Shown here: positions 14,783 to 22,723 of the stretch, in pieces | Layout: the number at the start of each line of letters is the position of its first letter | Position numbering within the stretch: position 1 is the first letter of the stretch | DNA from: Firmicutes bacterium UBA2530 | GTDB lineage: Bacteria > Bacillota > Clostridia > Tissierellales > Sedimentibacteraceae | Direction of reading: 5' to 3' | NCBI GenBank assembly: GCA_002340985.1 | Contig: DDNC01000002.1 | Coordinates: forward strand, 17,573 to 53,484 | Length of the DNA: 35,912 nt | Made by a program: the position numbers and the translations under genes | The notes under the pieces: model-generated | Databases searched by the model: none | Told to the model about the DNA's origin: nothing | The model's input: only the letters and a program-made list of their open reading frames with translations

Positions 14783-15585
14783 CACATTACCTCGCTCTTT
14801 CTTTTTTTCTTGGATTTTTCCACTCCGTTGGAGCGTTTGTTTATTAATATCATCAGCAGTAATACCACTGTAAGCATTATGGTTGACAGCGCGTTTATTG
14901 TGGGGCGCACTCCTCTTCTTGCCATGGAATAAATTACAATGGAAAGGTTCGTCACACCCTCTCCCTTTGTGAAGTAACTTATTATGAAGTCATCCACGGA
15001 CAAGGTGAAGGCCATGAGAAATCCTGTGATTATTCCCGGCTTGATTTCCGGAAGTATTACTTTTCTGAGGGCATATATTGGTGTTGCCCCAAGGTCCATG
15101 GCCGCTTCGGTCATGTGCACGTCAAGCTGTCTGAGCTTTGGAAGTATTGACAGTATCACGTATGGAGTGTTAAACACTATATGCGAGATCAATACAGTTT
15201 TAAATCCAAATCGTATGTTGAAGGATATATATAAAATCATCAGTGAAATACCTGTAACGATATCGGGGTTGACAACCGGCAGATAATTTACGTTCAGCAT
15301 TATTGATTTCATCTTTCCTTTCATGCTGTTGATGCCTATTGCGGCAATTGTTCCCAGCAGGGTTGAAATTACGGCGGAGGTTATTGCAATAAGGATTGTG
15401 TAATAAAATGCCGACCGTATATCTATGTCATGAAAAAGTTCCACGTACCACTTCAATGTAAATCCTGTCCAGTTACCTCTTGATTTTGATTCGTTGAAGG
15501 AGAATACCGCAAGTACAATTATGGGAGCGTAAAGAAATATAAATATTATGGTCATGTATATGCGGGACAAATATTTTCTTACCAC
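14782..15585 (-). CDS. potC: Spermidine/putrescine ABC transporter permease PotC
   Basis: This 267-residue membrane protein has about six spans and the EAA loop of ABC permeases ('EAAMDLGATPIYALRKVILP'), where the ATPase docks. The N-terminus 'IIFIFLYAPIIVLAVFSFNE' is typical of PotC. It starts with GTG; AGGAGG lies 9 bases upstream within the end of potB, with which it overlaps by 7 bases. It pairs with PotB to form the membrane channel. Confidence 0.92.
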   Translation of the reverse strand: MVRKYLSRIYMTIIFIFLYAPIIVLAVFSFNESKSRGNWTGFTLKWYVELFHDIDIRSAFYYTILIAITSAVISTLLGTIAAIGINSMKGKMKSIMLNVNYLPVVNPDIVTGISLMILYISFNIRFGFKTVLISHIVFNTPYVILSILPKLRQLDVHMTEAAMDLGATPIYALRKVILPEIKPGIITGFLMAFTLSVDDFIISYFTKGEGVTNLSIVIYSMARRGVRPTINALSTIMLTVVLLLMILINKRSNGVEKSKKKRKSEVM

Positions 15586-16421
15586 AGTCTTGCTCCTCCT
15601 TCCTTGTCAACATCGAATTTATTCATGATTGACATTGAAATCAATATAATTATCATCATAATGATGGAAATTGCCGAACCGAAATTCCAGTCTCCGTTTA
15701 ATATGAACAGCTTTTCAATGAGATTTCCGACCATCATACTTTTGTTTCCTCCTAAAAGCTGAGGAATTATGAATGTACTAACGGCAGGCATAAATACCAT
15801 AACTATTCCTGATATTACTCCGGGCATGCTCAGAGGCAATATGACCTTTCTGAACTTGATGTATTTGTTTGCGCCCAGGTCATCGGCTGCCTCCAAAATT
15901 CCGGTATCCATCTTGCTCAGCGCTGTGTAGATGGGGAGTATCATAAACGGAAGAAAGTTGTAAACCATTCCCATAACCGTGGCCCCTCTTGTATACAGCA
16001 TATTGACTCTCGGAAGTCCGAAAAATTCAAATAGGTTGTTTAAAATTCCGTTGTTGCCCAATATTGTCATCCACGCATAGGTTCTCAGAAGCATGTTCAT
16101 CCACATGGGAAGAATGCAGAGAAACAGCAGCGTGTTTCTTATGGACAAATGTGTTTTAGAAATTATATACGCAGCAGGATATCCCAGCAGCAGGCATATG
16201 GCTGTGGATATGGCCGCAAGGAATATGGAATCCCACAATATGTTCATGTACAAAGGAGCAAAAAATTTCTTGAAATTTTCCAGCGTGAACTGTATTGTAG
16301 TAAGACCGTTTGATTCCTTTGTGGTTATGCTGTAAAGCAATACCAGAAAACATGGGAAGAGAATAAATATTATCATCCATACCTGGTAGGGATATGCGAA
16401 ATATTTTGTTCTGTCCTTCAA
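15579..16421 (-). CDS. potB: Spermidine/putrescine ABC transporter permease PotB
   Basis: This 280-residue permease has six predicted spans and an EAA-type loop ('LEAADDLGANKYIKFRKVI'). 'LRTYAWMTILGNNGILN' is characteristic of PotB proteins. The start codon is TTG, preceded by a strong AGGGGGA site 8 bases upstream. The gap to potA is only 2 bases, so translation is probably coupled. Three unusual start codons in a row (TTG for potB, GTG for potC, GTG or ATG for potD) may tune subunit ratios. Confidence 0.92.
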   Translation of the reverse strand: MKDRTKYFAYPYQVWMIIFILFPCFLVLLYSITTKESNGLTTIQFTLENFKKFFAPLYMNILWDSIFLAAISTAICLLLGYPAAYIISKTHLSIRNTLLFLCILPMWMNMLLRTYAWMTILGNNGILNNLFEFFGLPRVNMLYTRGATVMGMVYNFLPFMILPIYTALSKMDTGILEAADDLGANKYIKFRKVILPLSMPGVISGIVMVFMPAVSTFIIPQLLGGNKSMMVGNLIEKLFILNGDWNFGSAISIIMMIIILISMSIMNKFDVDKEGGARLW

Positions 16422-16423
16422 GG

Positions 16424-17464
16424 CTATTCCCCCTTTTCCATTATGTGAATATCATCCGGAGTCAGAGTCAAGCCAACTGTTGACCCGACAGGAGCCATGT
16501 CCGTGGAATGTACAAGGAAGCTGTATCCATGAACTACTATATGCATTTCATAGTGTACTCCCTTAAAGGTTACCGATTGCACTACACCTTCTAATTTTCC
16601 CTCTCCCTGAGGAGTCAGATCTAAATCCTCAGGACGGATGACAACGTCCACCTCTTCTCCTCTTCCAAATCCTGCATCAAGACATTCAAATTTTTTGCCT
16701 AAAAACTCTACGAGATAATCATCGTGCATAACACCGTTTAGGATGTTGCTTTCACCGATGAAATCAGCAACAAAGGCATTTTCGGGCTCATTGTATATAT
16801 CTGTCGGAGTACCCATCTGCTGAATTATACCGTCATTCATAACAACGATGGTATCTGACATGGTCAAAGCTTCTTCTTGATCATGTGTTACATATATGAA
16901 GGTGATTCCTATTTGTTTTTGCATTGCTTTAAGCTCGTGCTGCATCTCTTTTCGCAACTTTAAATCCAGTGCTCCAAGGGGTTCATCTAATAGGAGAACC
17001 TTCGGCTCGTTAACCAAGGCCCTTGCTATGGCGATACGCTGCTGCTGGCCTCCGCTGAGCTGATCTATCCTTCGCTTTCCGTAGTTTTTCAGATTGAACA
17101 GCTCCAGCATTTTTTCGACTTTGCCGCTGATAATCTTTTCGTCCATTTTTTTGATTCTCAGGCCGAAAGCTATGTTCTCATAGACGTTCATGTGAGGAAA
17201 TAATGCGTATTTCTGAAAAACTGTGTTAAGTTGTCTCTTGAAGGGAGGAACGTCATTCATCAGATGACCGTCAAAAAAAACATCCCCTTCGTCTGGAGTT
17301 TCAAAGCCACCGATTATTCTGAGGGTTGTTGTTTTTCCGCATCCGCTTGGTCCTAAAAGAGTTACAAACTCATTTTTCTTCACGGATAAAGTAATATCAT
17401 CCAGGACGATTTCACCATCAAATTTCTTAGTAATATTATTCAGTTCGATAATTGCGTTATCCAT
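16424..17464 (-). CDS. potA: Spermidine/putrescine ABC transporter ATPase PotA
   Basis: This 346-residue ABC ATPase has Walker A 'GPSGCGKTT', the signature 'LSGGQQQR', Walker B 'VLLLDEPLGALD' and switch 'YVTHDQEEA'. A C-terminal TOBE-like regulatory domain follows (about 240-346, with 'VVIRPEDLDL'). The length fits PotA. It energises PotBC-driven uptake of polyamine from PotD. A GGGAG site precedes the ATG by 8 bases. The gene follows the XRE-cupin regulator by 15 bases in the same operon. Confidence 0.93.
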   Translation of the reverse strand: MDNAIIELNNITKKFDGEIVLDDITLSVKKNEFVTLLGPSGCGKTTTLRIIGGFETPDEGDVFFDGHLMNDVPPFKRQLNTVFQKYALFPHMNVYENIAFGLRIKKMDEKIISGKVEKMLELFNLKNYGKRRIDQLSGGQQQRIAIARALVNEPKVLLLDEPLGALDLKLRKEMQHELKAMQKQIGITFIYVTHDQEEALTMSDTIVVMNDGIIQQMGTPTDIYNEPENAFVADFIGESNILNGVMHDDYLVEFLGKKFECLDAGFGRGEEVDVVIRPEDLDLTPQGEGKLEGVVQSVTFKGVHYEMHIVVHGYSFLVHSTDMAPVGSTVGLTLTPDDIHIMEKGE

Positions 17465-17479
17465 TCTTTTACTCCCGAT

Positions 17480-18016
17480 TTAAAAATTTGGCGGAGTACA
17501 TACCCATATGACGCGTGCCGGGTACTTACTCGTATTTTCAATAAAATGAGATTTATTGGTCTTAATATAAAAGGACTCTCCTTTTTTTACCTTGTAGGAT
17601 TGACTCCCGTAATTCAGCATGATTGTTCCTGAAAGCACATAGCCAAATTCTTCGCCTTCGTGGGGTTCGTCGGTCTTTGTTCTGCTGTTGCCTCCCAGCT
17701 CCACCAAAATGGGCTCCATCTTATTTTTCTGTGCATTGGGAATTATCCAGTTGATTTTGTAGTTATCATCCGATTCCTTGACAAATACATCATCTTCCTT
17801 AAATACTATTTTGCTGTCTGTGGCCTCATTGAAAAAGCTCCCCAGATCTGTTCCGAGGCATTCCAATATATCTGTTAAAGTAGCTATGGAAGGTGAAGTC
17901 AAATCTCTTTCAAGCTGTGATATGTATCCCTTTGTCAGCTCACATCTGTCAGCCAGTTCCTGCTGGGTCAGAGAATTGGCAATTCTTAACCTTTTTAAAT
18001 TTTCGCCGATATTCAT
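17480..18016 (-). CDS. XRE-family regulator with C-terminal cupin domain (PuuR-like)
   Basis: This 178-residue protein has an N-terminal Cro/CI helix-turn-helix (residues ~5-60, 'LTQQELADRCELTKGYISQL'). A single cupin barrel follows (~110-178), with 'EGEEFGYVLSGTIML' and 'KKGESFYIKTNKSHFIENT'. PuuR-type regulators of this form bind polyamines or related amines in the cupin and control polyamine genes. As the first gene of the potABCD operon it is probably autoregulated. The leader carries a GTTTA-N7-TAAAC inverted repeat that is a good operator candidate, and a second copy lies further upstream. The effector is inferred from context only. Confidence 0.88.
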   Translation of the reverse strand: MNIGENLKRLRIANSLTQQELADRCELTKGYISQLERDLTSPSIATLTDILECLGTDLGSFFNEATDSKIVFKEDDVFVKESDDNYKINWIIPNAQKNKMEPILVELGGNSRTKTDEPHEGEEFGYVLSGTIMLNYGSQSYKVKKGESFYIKTNKSHFIENTSKYPARVIWVCTPPNF

Positions 18017-18044
18017 AAAAACCTCTTCGTGTTGTTTATATTAT

Positions 18045-18071
18045 TAAACTCGTTGTTTAAAGTTATTAAAC
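18045..18071 (-). promoter_or_regulatory. Operator-like repeats in the leader of the pot operon
   Basis: GTTTA (18055-18059) and TAAAC (18067-18071), 7 bases apart, form an inverted repeat. A further TAAAC at 18045-18049 extends the array, so half-sites recur every ~11 bp on one helix face. The array lies just downstream of the predicted transcription start, where a bound repressor would block elongation. It is the likely target of the XRE-cupin protein. Confidence 0.55.
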
Positions 18072-18087
18072 TTTTGAACCGATTTTT

Positions 18088-18116
18088 ATTATACACACGT
18101 GTAATTGTAATGTCAA
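18088..18116 (-). promoter_or_regulatory. Exact-consensus sigma-A promoter of the pot operon
   Basis: On the minus strand, TTGACA (complement of 18111-18116), a 17-base spacer and TATAAT (complement of 18088-18093) match the consensus at every position. Such a strong core promoter usually depends on a repressor for control, which agrees with the operator-like repeats beside it. Confidence 0.85.
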
Positions 18117-18171
18117 TATCAAATTGCATAAAAACATCATAAATGTGAAATGAAAACATACATGAGTATAT

Positions 18172-18198
18172 CTGAAGTTTAGATTCACTAAACTTCAG
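18172..18198. promoter_or_regulatory. Second GTTTA-N7-TAAAC palindrome between pot and radA
   Basis: A 10-bp perfect inverted repeat (18172-18181 with 18189-18198) contains GTTTA at 18177-18181 and TAAAC at 18189-18193, separated by 7 bases exactly as in the pot leader operator. The centres are about 122 bp apart. It could be a distal operator that allows looping, or a transcript hairpin; no T tract supports termination. Confidence 0.5.
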
Positions 18199-18226
18199 CC
18201 GTAAAAAATCGGCTTTTCATCTTATA

Positions 18227-18255
18227 TTGACACGGAACATCCATTGATATATATT
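18227..18255 (+). promoter_or_regulatory. Sigma-A promoter of radA
   Basis: TTGACA at 18227-18232 (perfect) and TATATT at 18250-18255 are 17 bases apart. Transcription would start near 18262, about 20 bases before radA and just ahead of its ribosome site. Confidence 0.6.
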
Positions 18256-18283
18256 ATTTATATTAAGTAAAGGCGGGTGAAGT

Positions 18284-19636
18284 ATGGCCAAGATAAAAAC
18301 GAAGTTTGTATGCCAGGAATGCGGATATGAAACGGCAAAATGGCTTGGAAAATGCCCTTCCTGCGGGCAGTGGAACACTTTCGTCGAGGAGATGGAATCG
18401 CGCGATGGCGACACAAAGAACCAAAGAGGAATAAGCAGAGGAAAAATAGAAAAAATCCAGCATATAACTTCAAGCAAAAAAGAGAGATTTTCAACAGGCA
18501 GCGCTGAGATGGACAGAGTTCTTGGGGGAGGCATAATCAAAAGCTCGCTGATATTGGTTGGAGGAGACCCGGGCATTGGAAAATCAACACTGCTTCTGCA
18601 GGTTGCCGATTATGTCTCAAGAAATAACCTGAAGGTTTTGTACATATCGGGAGAAGAATCCGGCGAGCAGATAAAAATCAGAGCGGACCGTCTGGGTGTA
18701 GGTGAAGGCGAACTGTATGTGCTGGCTGAAACCAACATTGATATTATAAAGGAATTTGTTGAGAAGGAAGAGCCTGATCTTCTTATCCTCGATTCAATTC
18801 AGACAATATATTCTCCCGAGGTTGTTTCGGCTCCGGGAAGCGTGAGTCAGGTGCGCGAAGTAACAGCAATGGTTATGAGGATGACCAAGGTAAGAAATAT
18901 GGCTTCCTTCATTGTGGGACATGTTACAAAGGCAGGGGCTATAGCGGGACCGAGGGTTTTGGAGCACATGGTTGATACGGTGCTGTATTTTGAGGGCGAG
19001 AGACATTTTTCATACCGTATATTGAGAGCCGTGAAAAACCGTTTCGGTTCTACGAATGAAATAGGAATTTTTGAAATGAGGGAACAAGGGCTTGTTGAGG
19101 TCGAAAACCCTTCAGAGGTATTTTTGAAGGGAAGACCTGTGGATTCCTACGGAACGGTGGTTACGGCCGCTATGGAGGGAACAAGGCCGGTGCTCATAGA
19201 AATACAGGCACTTGTTACATATTCTCCCGCAGGATTTGCAAACAGAGTAATGACAGGAATAGATAAGAACAGAGCATCCATGCTCATTGCTGTTCTCGAG
19301 AAGAAGGCGGGGCTGGGCATTCAGAGCTCAGATGTATTTATAAATGTCACAGGTGGGCTGCAGCTGAGGGAGCCGGCATCTGACCTGGCAATACTGTGCG
19401 CCGTGGCATCAAGCTTCAAGGAAATTCCCGTGGATTTCAAAACCGTGCTCATAGGCGAGGTTGGACTCACAGGTGAAATAAGAGGTGTCAATTCCATCGA
19501 GAAAAGATTGACGGAGGCGCAGAAAATGGGCTTTGAAAGGGCAGTAATCGCAGAATCAAACGACACCATCAAGGATATAAACATGGAAATAATACATGTA
19601 AACAACATCAGACAGGTAATGGACCTGCTGTTTTAA
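18284..19636 (+). CDS. radA: DNA repair protein RadA (Sms)
   Basis: This 450-residue protein has the standard RadA order. An N-terminal C4 zinc finger (C10, C13, C24, C27 in 'CQECGYETAKWLGKCPSC') comes first. The RecA-like ATPase has Walker A 'GDPGIGKST' (94-102) and the RadA-specific 'KNRFG' motif. A C-terminal Lon-like domain follows ('DVFINVTGGLQLREPASDLA', 'GEVGLTGEIRGV'). RadA is a hexameric helicase that acts on recombination intermediates in repair and, in Firmicutes, transformation. The length is normal. A MoxR-type gene follows 23 bases later and probably shares the transcript. Confidence 0.96.
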   Translation: MAKIKTKFVCQECGYETAKWLGKCPSCGQWNTFVEEMESRDGDTKNQRGISRGKIEKIQHITSSKKERFSTGSAEMDRVLGGGIIKSSLILVGGDPGIGKSTLLLQVADYVSRNNLKVLYISGEESGEQIKIRADRLGVGEGELYVLAETNIDIIKEFVEKEEPDLLILDSIQTIYSPEVVSAPGSVSQVREVTAMVMRMTKVRNMASFIVGHVTKAGAIAGPRVLEHMVDTVLYFEGERHFSYRILRAVKNRFGSTNEIGIFEMREQGLVEVENPSEVFLKGRPVDSYGTVVTAAMEGTRPVLIEIQALVTYSPAGFANRVMTGIDKNRASMLIAVLEKKAGLGIQSSDVFINVTGGLQLREPASDLAILCAVASSFKEIPVDFKTVLIGEVGLTGEIRGVNSIEKRLTEAQKMGFERAVIAESNDTIKDINMEIIHVNNIRQVMDLLF

Positions 19637-19659
19637 ATATTATAATACGGAGAAAATTA

Positions 19660-20574
19660 ATGTTAGAATTTTTAAGAAAAGAAGGAATCAAAGAAAGTCT
19701 GATTAATGAAATAGAGAAATTCAGAAAGTTTTACAAGGTGGAGGGCGGTCTCGAGTACAGAATTCCGCAGCCAAAATATGATTATTACGGAAATGAAGTG
19801 TGGGAGCAGGCAATTACGGCACTGCTATGCGGCGAAAACATATTGCTGGTCGGCTCAAAGGCAACGGGAAAAAACGTGCTTTCAGAAAATATAGCAAATG
19901 TATTCGGTAGACCCAAGTGGGATATCTCACTTCATGTAAACACAGATTCATCCACCCTCATAGGTACAGATACGTTTGAAAACGGTCAGGTTGTCTTCAG
20001 ACACGGACCAATTTATGAATGCGCTAAGTGGGGAGGCTTCGGAGTGCTGGATGAAATAAATATGGCTAAGAATGATTCTCTTGCCGTGCTTCATGCAACC
20101 CTGGACTACAGAAGAATAATAGACGTGCCCGGCTATGATAAAATAAGGCTGGATGATGCGGTTAGGTTCATAGGAACCATGAACTACGGCTATGCGGGAA
20201 CCAGAGAGCTAAATGAGGCTTTGACATCGCGTTTTATGGTTATTGACATGCCTTCAATTTCAACAGGAAATCTTAAAAAGCTTCTCATCAGAGAGTTTGA
20301 TAATATAAAGGAAGAATACATTGACCAGTTTGCAGGGCTTTTCCAAGATTTGAAGCATAAAAGCGAGAATTCCGAAATTTCCACTAAATCGGTGGACCTG
20401 AGAGGGCTTATAGGTGCTATCCACCTTATGGACAGAGGACTTGAGGCAAACAAAGCGCTTGAAATGGGAATTACTAATAAATCCTTTGACGATTTTGAGA
20501 GAAAGCTCATTGAGGATGTTATAAGACTGAGAATACCTGATAAACTTGAAAGGAAAGAAATTTTCACCAACTGA
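19660..20574 (+). CDS. MoxR-type AAA+ ATPase with variant Walker A
   Basis: This 304-residue AAA+ protein of the MoxR/NorQ kind has Walker A GSKATGKN (65-72), in which the usual Ser/Thr after Lys71 is Asn. Walker B is intact ('GGFGVLDEIN', D131-E132). The sensor region 'GTMNYGYAGTRELNEAL' and the arginine at 'SRF' (191) are present. Loss of the Mg-coordinating hydroxyl could slow hydrolysis. It is followed by a VWA-domain gene, the classical MoxR/VWA pairing of chaperone ATPase and adaptor. The gene reads from an ATG with GGAG ahead, directly after radA. Target unknown. Confidence 0.87.
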   Translation: MLEFLRKEGIKESLINEIEKFRKFYKVEGGLEYRIPQPKYDYYGNEVWEQAITALLCGENILLVGSKATGKNVLSENIANVFGRPKWDISLHVNTDSSTLIGTDTFENGQVVFRHGPIYECAKWGGFGVLDEINMAKNDSLAVLHATLDYRRIIDVPGYDKIRLDDAVRFIGTMNYGYAGTRELNEALTSRFMVIDMPSISTGNLKKLLIREFDNIKEEYIDQFAGLFQDLKHKSENSEISTKSVDLRGLIGAIHLMDRGLEANKALEMGITNKSFDDFERKLIEDVIRLRIPDKLERKEIFTN

Positions 20575-20575
20575 T

Positions 20576-22327
20576 ATGATAAAGCAAATAGATGAGAAAA
20601 AGCGTGCGCTTAATATAATATGGAATGCATCCGGTGACTATTCCTTTCAACCTAATTTCAAGGAATTTGACGAAGAAGGAAGAGCTGAAGTCTATGGAAA
20701 CTATATTATCGGCGCCGCACATAAATACTATGACTATGATATTTTGGAAAAATTCTTTGATTACCTGAGAACTGACAGAGACCATGAATTTTATGAGCAG
20801 CTTACATGGCTGGGGCTGGAAAACGGGATATATGCAAAATCCGTTGAGGAACGGCCGGTGCTTTTCCAGCTTCGCCGAAGTTATTCGGAAAAAGTGCTTA
20901 AGGGAGAAATGCCTCAGCATGAAAGAGCGCAGCTCAATGAGTTGAAAAAAACTTATTATAAAAGAGTTTTAGGAGAAGAGATTGATGCCGAAGTCCGTAC
21001 CATTGAAATATTAAATGAGCTTACATTTGATGAACACATGGATGCTGAGCAGATAATTAATAAAATGAATGAAGTAATCAAAAAATACTTCAAGTTCAGG
21101 GCCGGCAGCTATGAGGTCAAGTATCAGGATTTCATGGAGGGCAAAAAGCCGTCAGGGATAAAGAACTTTGAAAGGCGCGAGGATGAAAAGTCTGAGGACT
21201 CAGGTTATCATCTTATGAAAAATCTTGTCATAGAATCTGCCGAGACTACAAGGGATGTATACTTTGAGCAGGATGAGGATATGAAGATGAAAAGCCTCAA
21301 ACTCCGCAAGTTTACGGGAAAGAAAACTGCGGCAGACAGAAGTTACATACAGAGATACTACGGACTTTCCATACTTCCCGAGCATAAACTTAATATCATT
21401 GAGAAGATTTTATGTGTTGACAATCACAAGAAATCAAGGCTTCATTTTACAAGAGGTGAATTTGAAAATGCGGAGGAAGCAGATGCAGATTCACTATATA
21501 TAAGAAAGCTTGCAAAGGAGCAAAGAGAGAGCAACGTCGATTATTTTTACGACAACTATGCCAGAAACAACAACAGCATCTCAAACCTCACAAACAAAAT
21601 AAGAAATACAATGCTTGTGAACTTTGAATCCTCCATGGTCAGATCAAAATCCGGAAAATTAGATGCCAATAAAATATGGCGCAGCATATATGTCAATGAT
21701 AACAGAGTGTTTGACAAGGACCTGAAAAATGACATAGGAAATATTACTGTGGACATACTGCTTGACAGTTCCGCTTCTCAGTGTGAGAGGCAGGAAATTA
21801 TTTCGGCACAGGGCTACATTATAGCCGAAAGTCTGAGCAGGTGTGGTATACCGACGAAAGTCTATTCCTTCTGCAGCTTGAGAGGCTATACAATCATAAA
21901 TCTTTATAGAGATTATAATGAAGGCGACAAGAATAACAAGATTTTCAACTACAGGGCATCAGGCTCAAACAGAGACGGATTGGCTATAAGGACAGCTCTT
22001 CACATGATGGGAGAAACTCAGAGTGAAAATAAAATATTGATTGTGCTTTCTGACTGCAAGCCCAATGACATTGAAGTAAATCCAGGTACAGGAATCATAC
22101 CCCTGCGCACGGAATATTCAGGAGCAAAGGGGGTCAATGATACAGCTTATGAAGTAAAAAGAGGAATGATGAAGGGAAACACAATACTGTGCGTATTCAC
22201 CGGAGAGGATGAGGATCTGCCCTCTGCTAAGAAAATATACGGACACAATTTTGTAAGAATAAACAACCTTGAAAGATTTGCGGACATTGTCGGAGTCCTG
22301 CTTCAAAATCAGCTGAAAAACCTATAA
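20576..22327 (+). CDS. VWA domain protein (NorD/CobT-like partner of the MoxR ATPase)
   Basis: This 583-residue protein has a long helical, charged N-terminal region (to ~380) and a C-terminal von Willebrand A domain. The MIDAS DxSxS is complete ('DSSAS', D397-S401). 'GSNRDG' (463-468) and 'VLSDCKPND' follow, the same layout as in the fused protein at 3888-5918. The VWA domain would bind the client or the AAA+ ring through a metal. The start is uncertain. The ATG at 20576 comes 1 base after the ATPase stop and suggests reinitiation, but has no good ribosome site. An in-frame TTG at 20546 would overlap the ATPase gene. Confidence 0.83.
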   Translation: MIKQIDEKKRALNIIWNASGDYSFQPNFKEFDEEGRAEVYGNYIIGAAHKYYDYDILEKFFDYLRTDRDHEFYEQLTWLGLENGIYAKSVEERPVLFQLRRSYSEKVLKGEMPQHERAQLNELKKTYYKRVLGEEIDAEVRTIEILNELTFDEHMDAEQIINKMNEVIKKYFKFRAGSYEVKYQDFMEGKKPSGIKNFERREDEKSEDSGYHLMKNLVIESAETTRDVYFEQDEDMKMKSLKLRKFTGKKTAADRSYIQRYYGLSILPEHKLNIIEKILCVDNHKKSRLHFTRGEFENAEEADADSLYIRKLAKEQRESNVDYFYDNYARNNNSISNLTNKIRNTMLVNFESSMVRSKSGKLDANKIWRSIYVNDNRVFDKDLKNDIGNITVDILLDSSASQCERQEIISAQGYIIAESLSRCGIPTKVYSFCSLRGYTIINLYRDYNEGDKNNKIFNYRASGSNRDGLAIRTALHMMGETQSENKILIVLSDCKPNDIEVNPGTGIIPLRTEYSGAKGVNDTAYEVKRGMMKGNTILCVFTGEDEDLPSAKKIYGHNFVRINNLERFADIVGVLLQNQLKNL

Positions 22328-22344
22328 ATTCATCGGAGGATAAT

Positions 22345-22528
22345 ATGAAAAAGATGTTTTAATATTAATTTGTACACTTGCTTTATCGGGATGTATAGGT
22401 AGGTGAAATGAAAATACCAGGAGGCTACGGAGGAAGTATATCTGTGCTACACAGAGGAATTATTGGCATATAATGCGGAGAAAACATCGGCGTAGATGGA
22501 AATCCGACGAGTTTACGATTAATATATT
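22345..22528 (+). pseudogene. Decayed lipoprotein-like gene remnant
   Basis: A strong GGAGGA site (22335-22340) precedes ATG at 22345, but the frame stops after five codons. If one base is restored in the A-run 22348-22352, the reading becomes MKKDVLILICTLALSGCIGR, a convincing lipoprotein signal peptide with lipobox LSGC. Further in-frame scraps such as 'GGYGGSISVLHRG' and 'ENIGVDGNPTSLRLIY' follow in shifting frames up to about 22528. I infer a degraded lipoprotein gene. Chance similarity to a signal peptide cannot be excluded. Confidence 0.45.
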
Positions 22529-22535
22529 GATTTCT

Positions 22536-22582
22536 AAAGAGTTTTTGCGATGCGTTTTTTGTGATCGGTGCAGAAACTCTTT
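22536..22582 (+). terminator. Terminator-like hairpin upstream of the abfD control region
   Basis: Positions 22536-22548 pair with 22570-22582 with a single mismatch, enclosing a 21-base loop. The right arm runs into TTTTA. It would end transcripts from the radA-MoxR-VWA group before the sigma-54-controlled region. Confidence 0.55.
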
Positions 22583-22599
22583 TATATTATAGTAACATC

Positions 22600-22632
22600 T
22601 ATGCATTTAAGCATCTGATGCATAAGTGCATC
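22600..22632. promoter_or_regulatory. Tandem upstream activator sites for the abfD promoter
   Basis: TATGC-N6-GCATC (22600-22615) and GATGC-N6-GCATC (22617-22632) lie 17 bp apart, about 43-75 bp upstream of the -24/-12 promoter. The same motif occurs upstream of the other two sigma-54 promoters in the window, which points to a shared enhancer-binding protein, most likely the one encoded at 24874. Confidence 0.6.
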
Positions 22633-22674
22633 GGAGTACTCCTTGGTATAGCAGCAGTATCGCTCAATAAACAT

Positions 22675-22690
22675 TGGCATGATTATTGCT
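22675..22690 (+). promoter_or_regulatory. Sigma-54 (-24/-12) promoter of abfD
   Basis: TGGCATGATTATTGCT matches the TGGCAC-N5-TTGCW pattern, with GG and GC exactly 12 bases apart and only one non-consensus base. The abfD start codon lies 33 bases downstream. Confidence 0.8.
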
Positions 22691-22723
22691 ATGTATTTAA
22701 GCATAATATATGGAGGATAGAAC

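Noticed and set aside
20546..20575. TTG start for the VWA gene giving ten extra residues
   Set aside because: No ribosome site before the TTG; the ATG next to the upstream stop is the simpler choice, although not proven.
22600..22720. Repeated ATGCATTTAAGCAT-like words as a CRISPR or mobile element end
   Set aside because: Only two or three short imperfect copies without spacer regularity; they are better explained as activator sites near the sigma-54 promoter.
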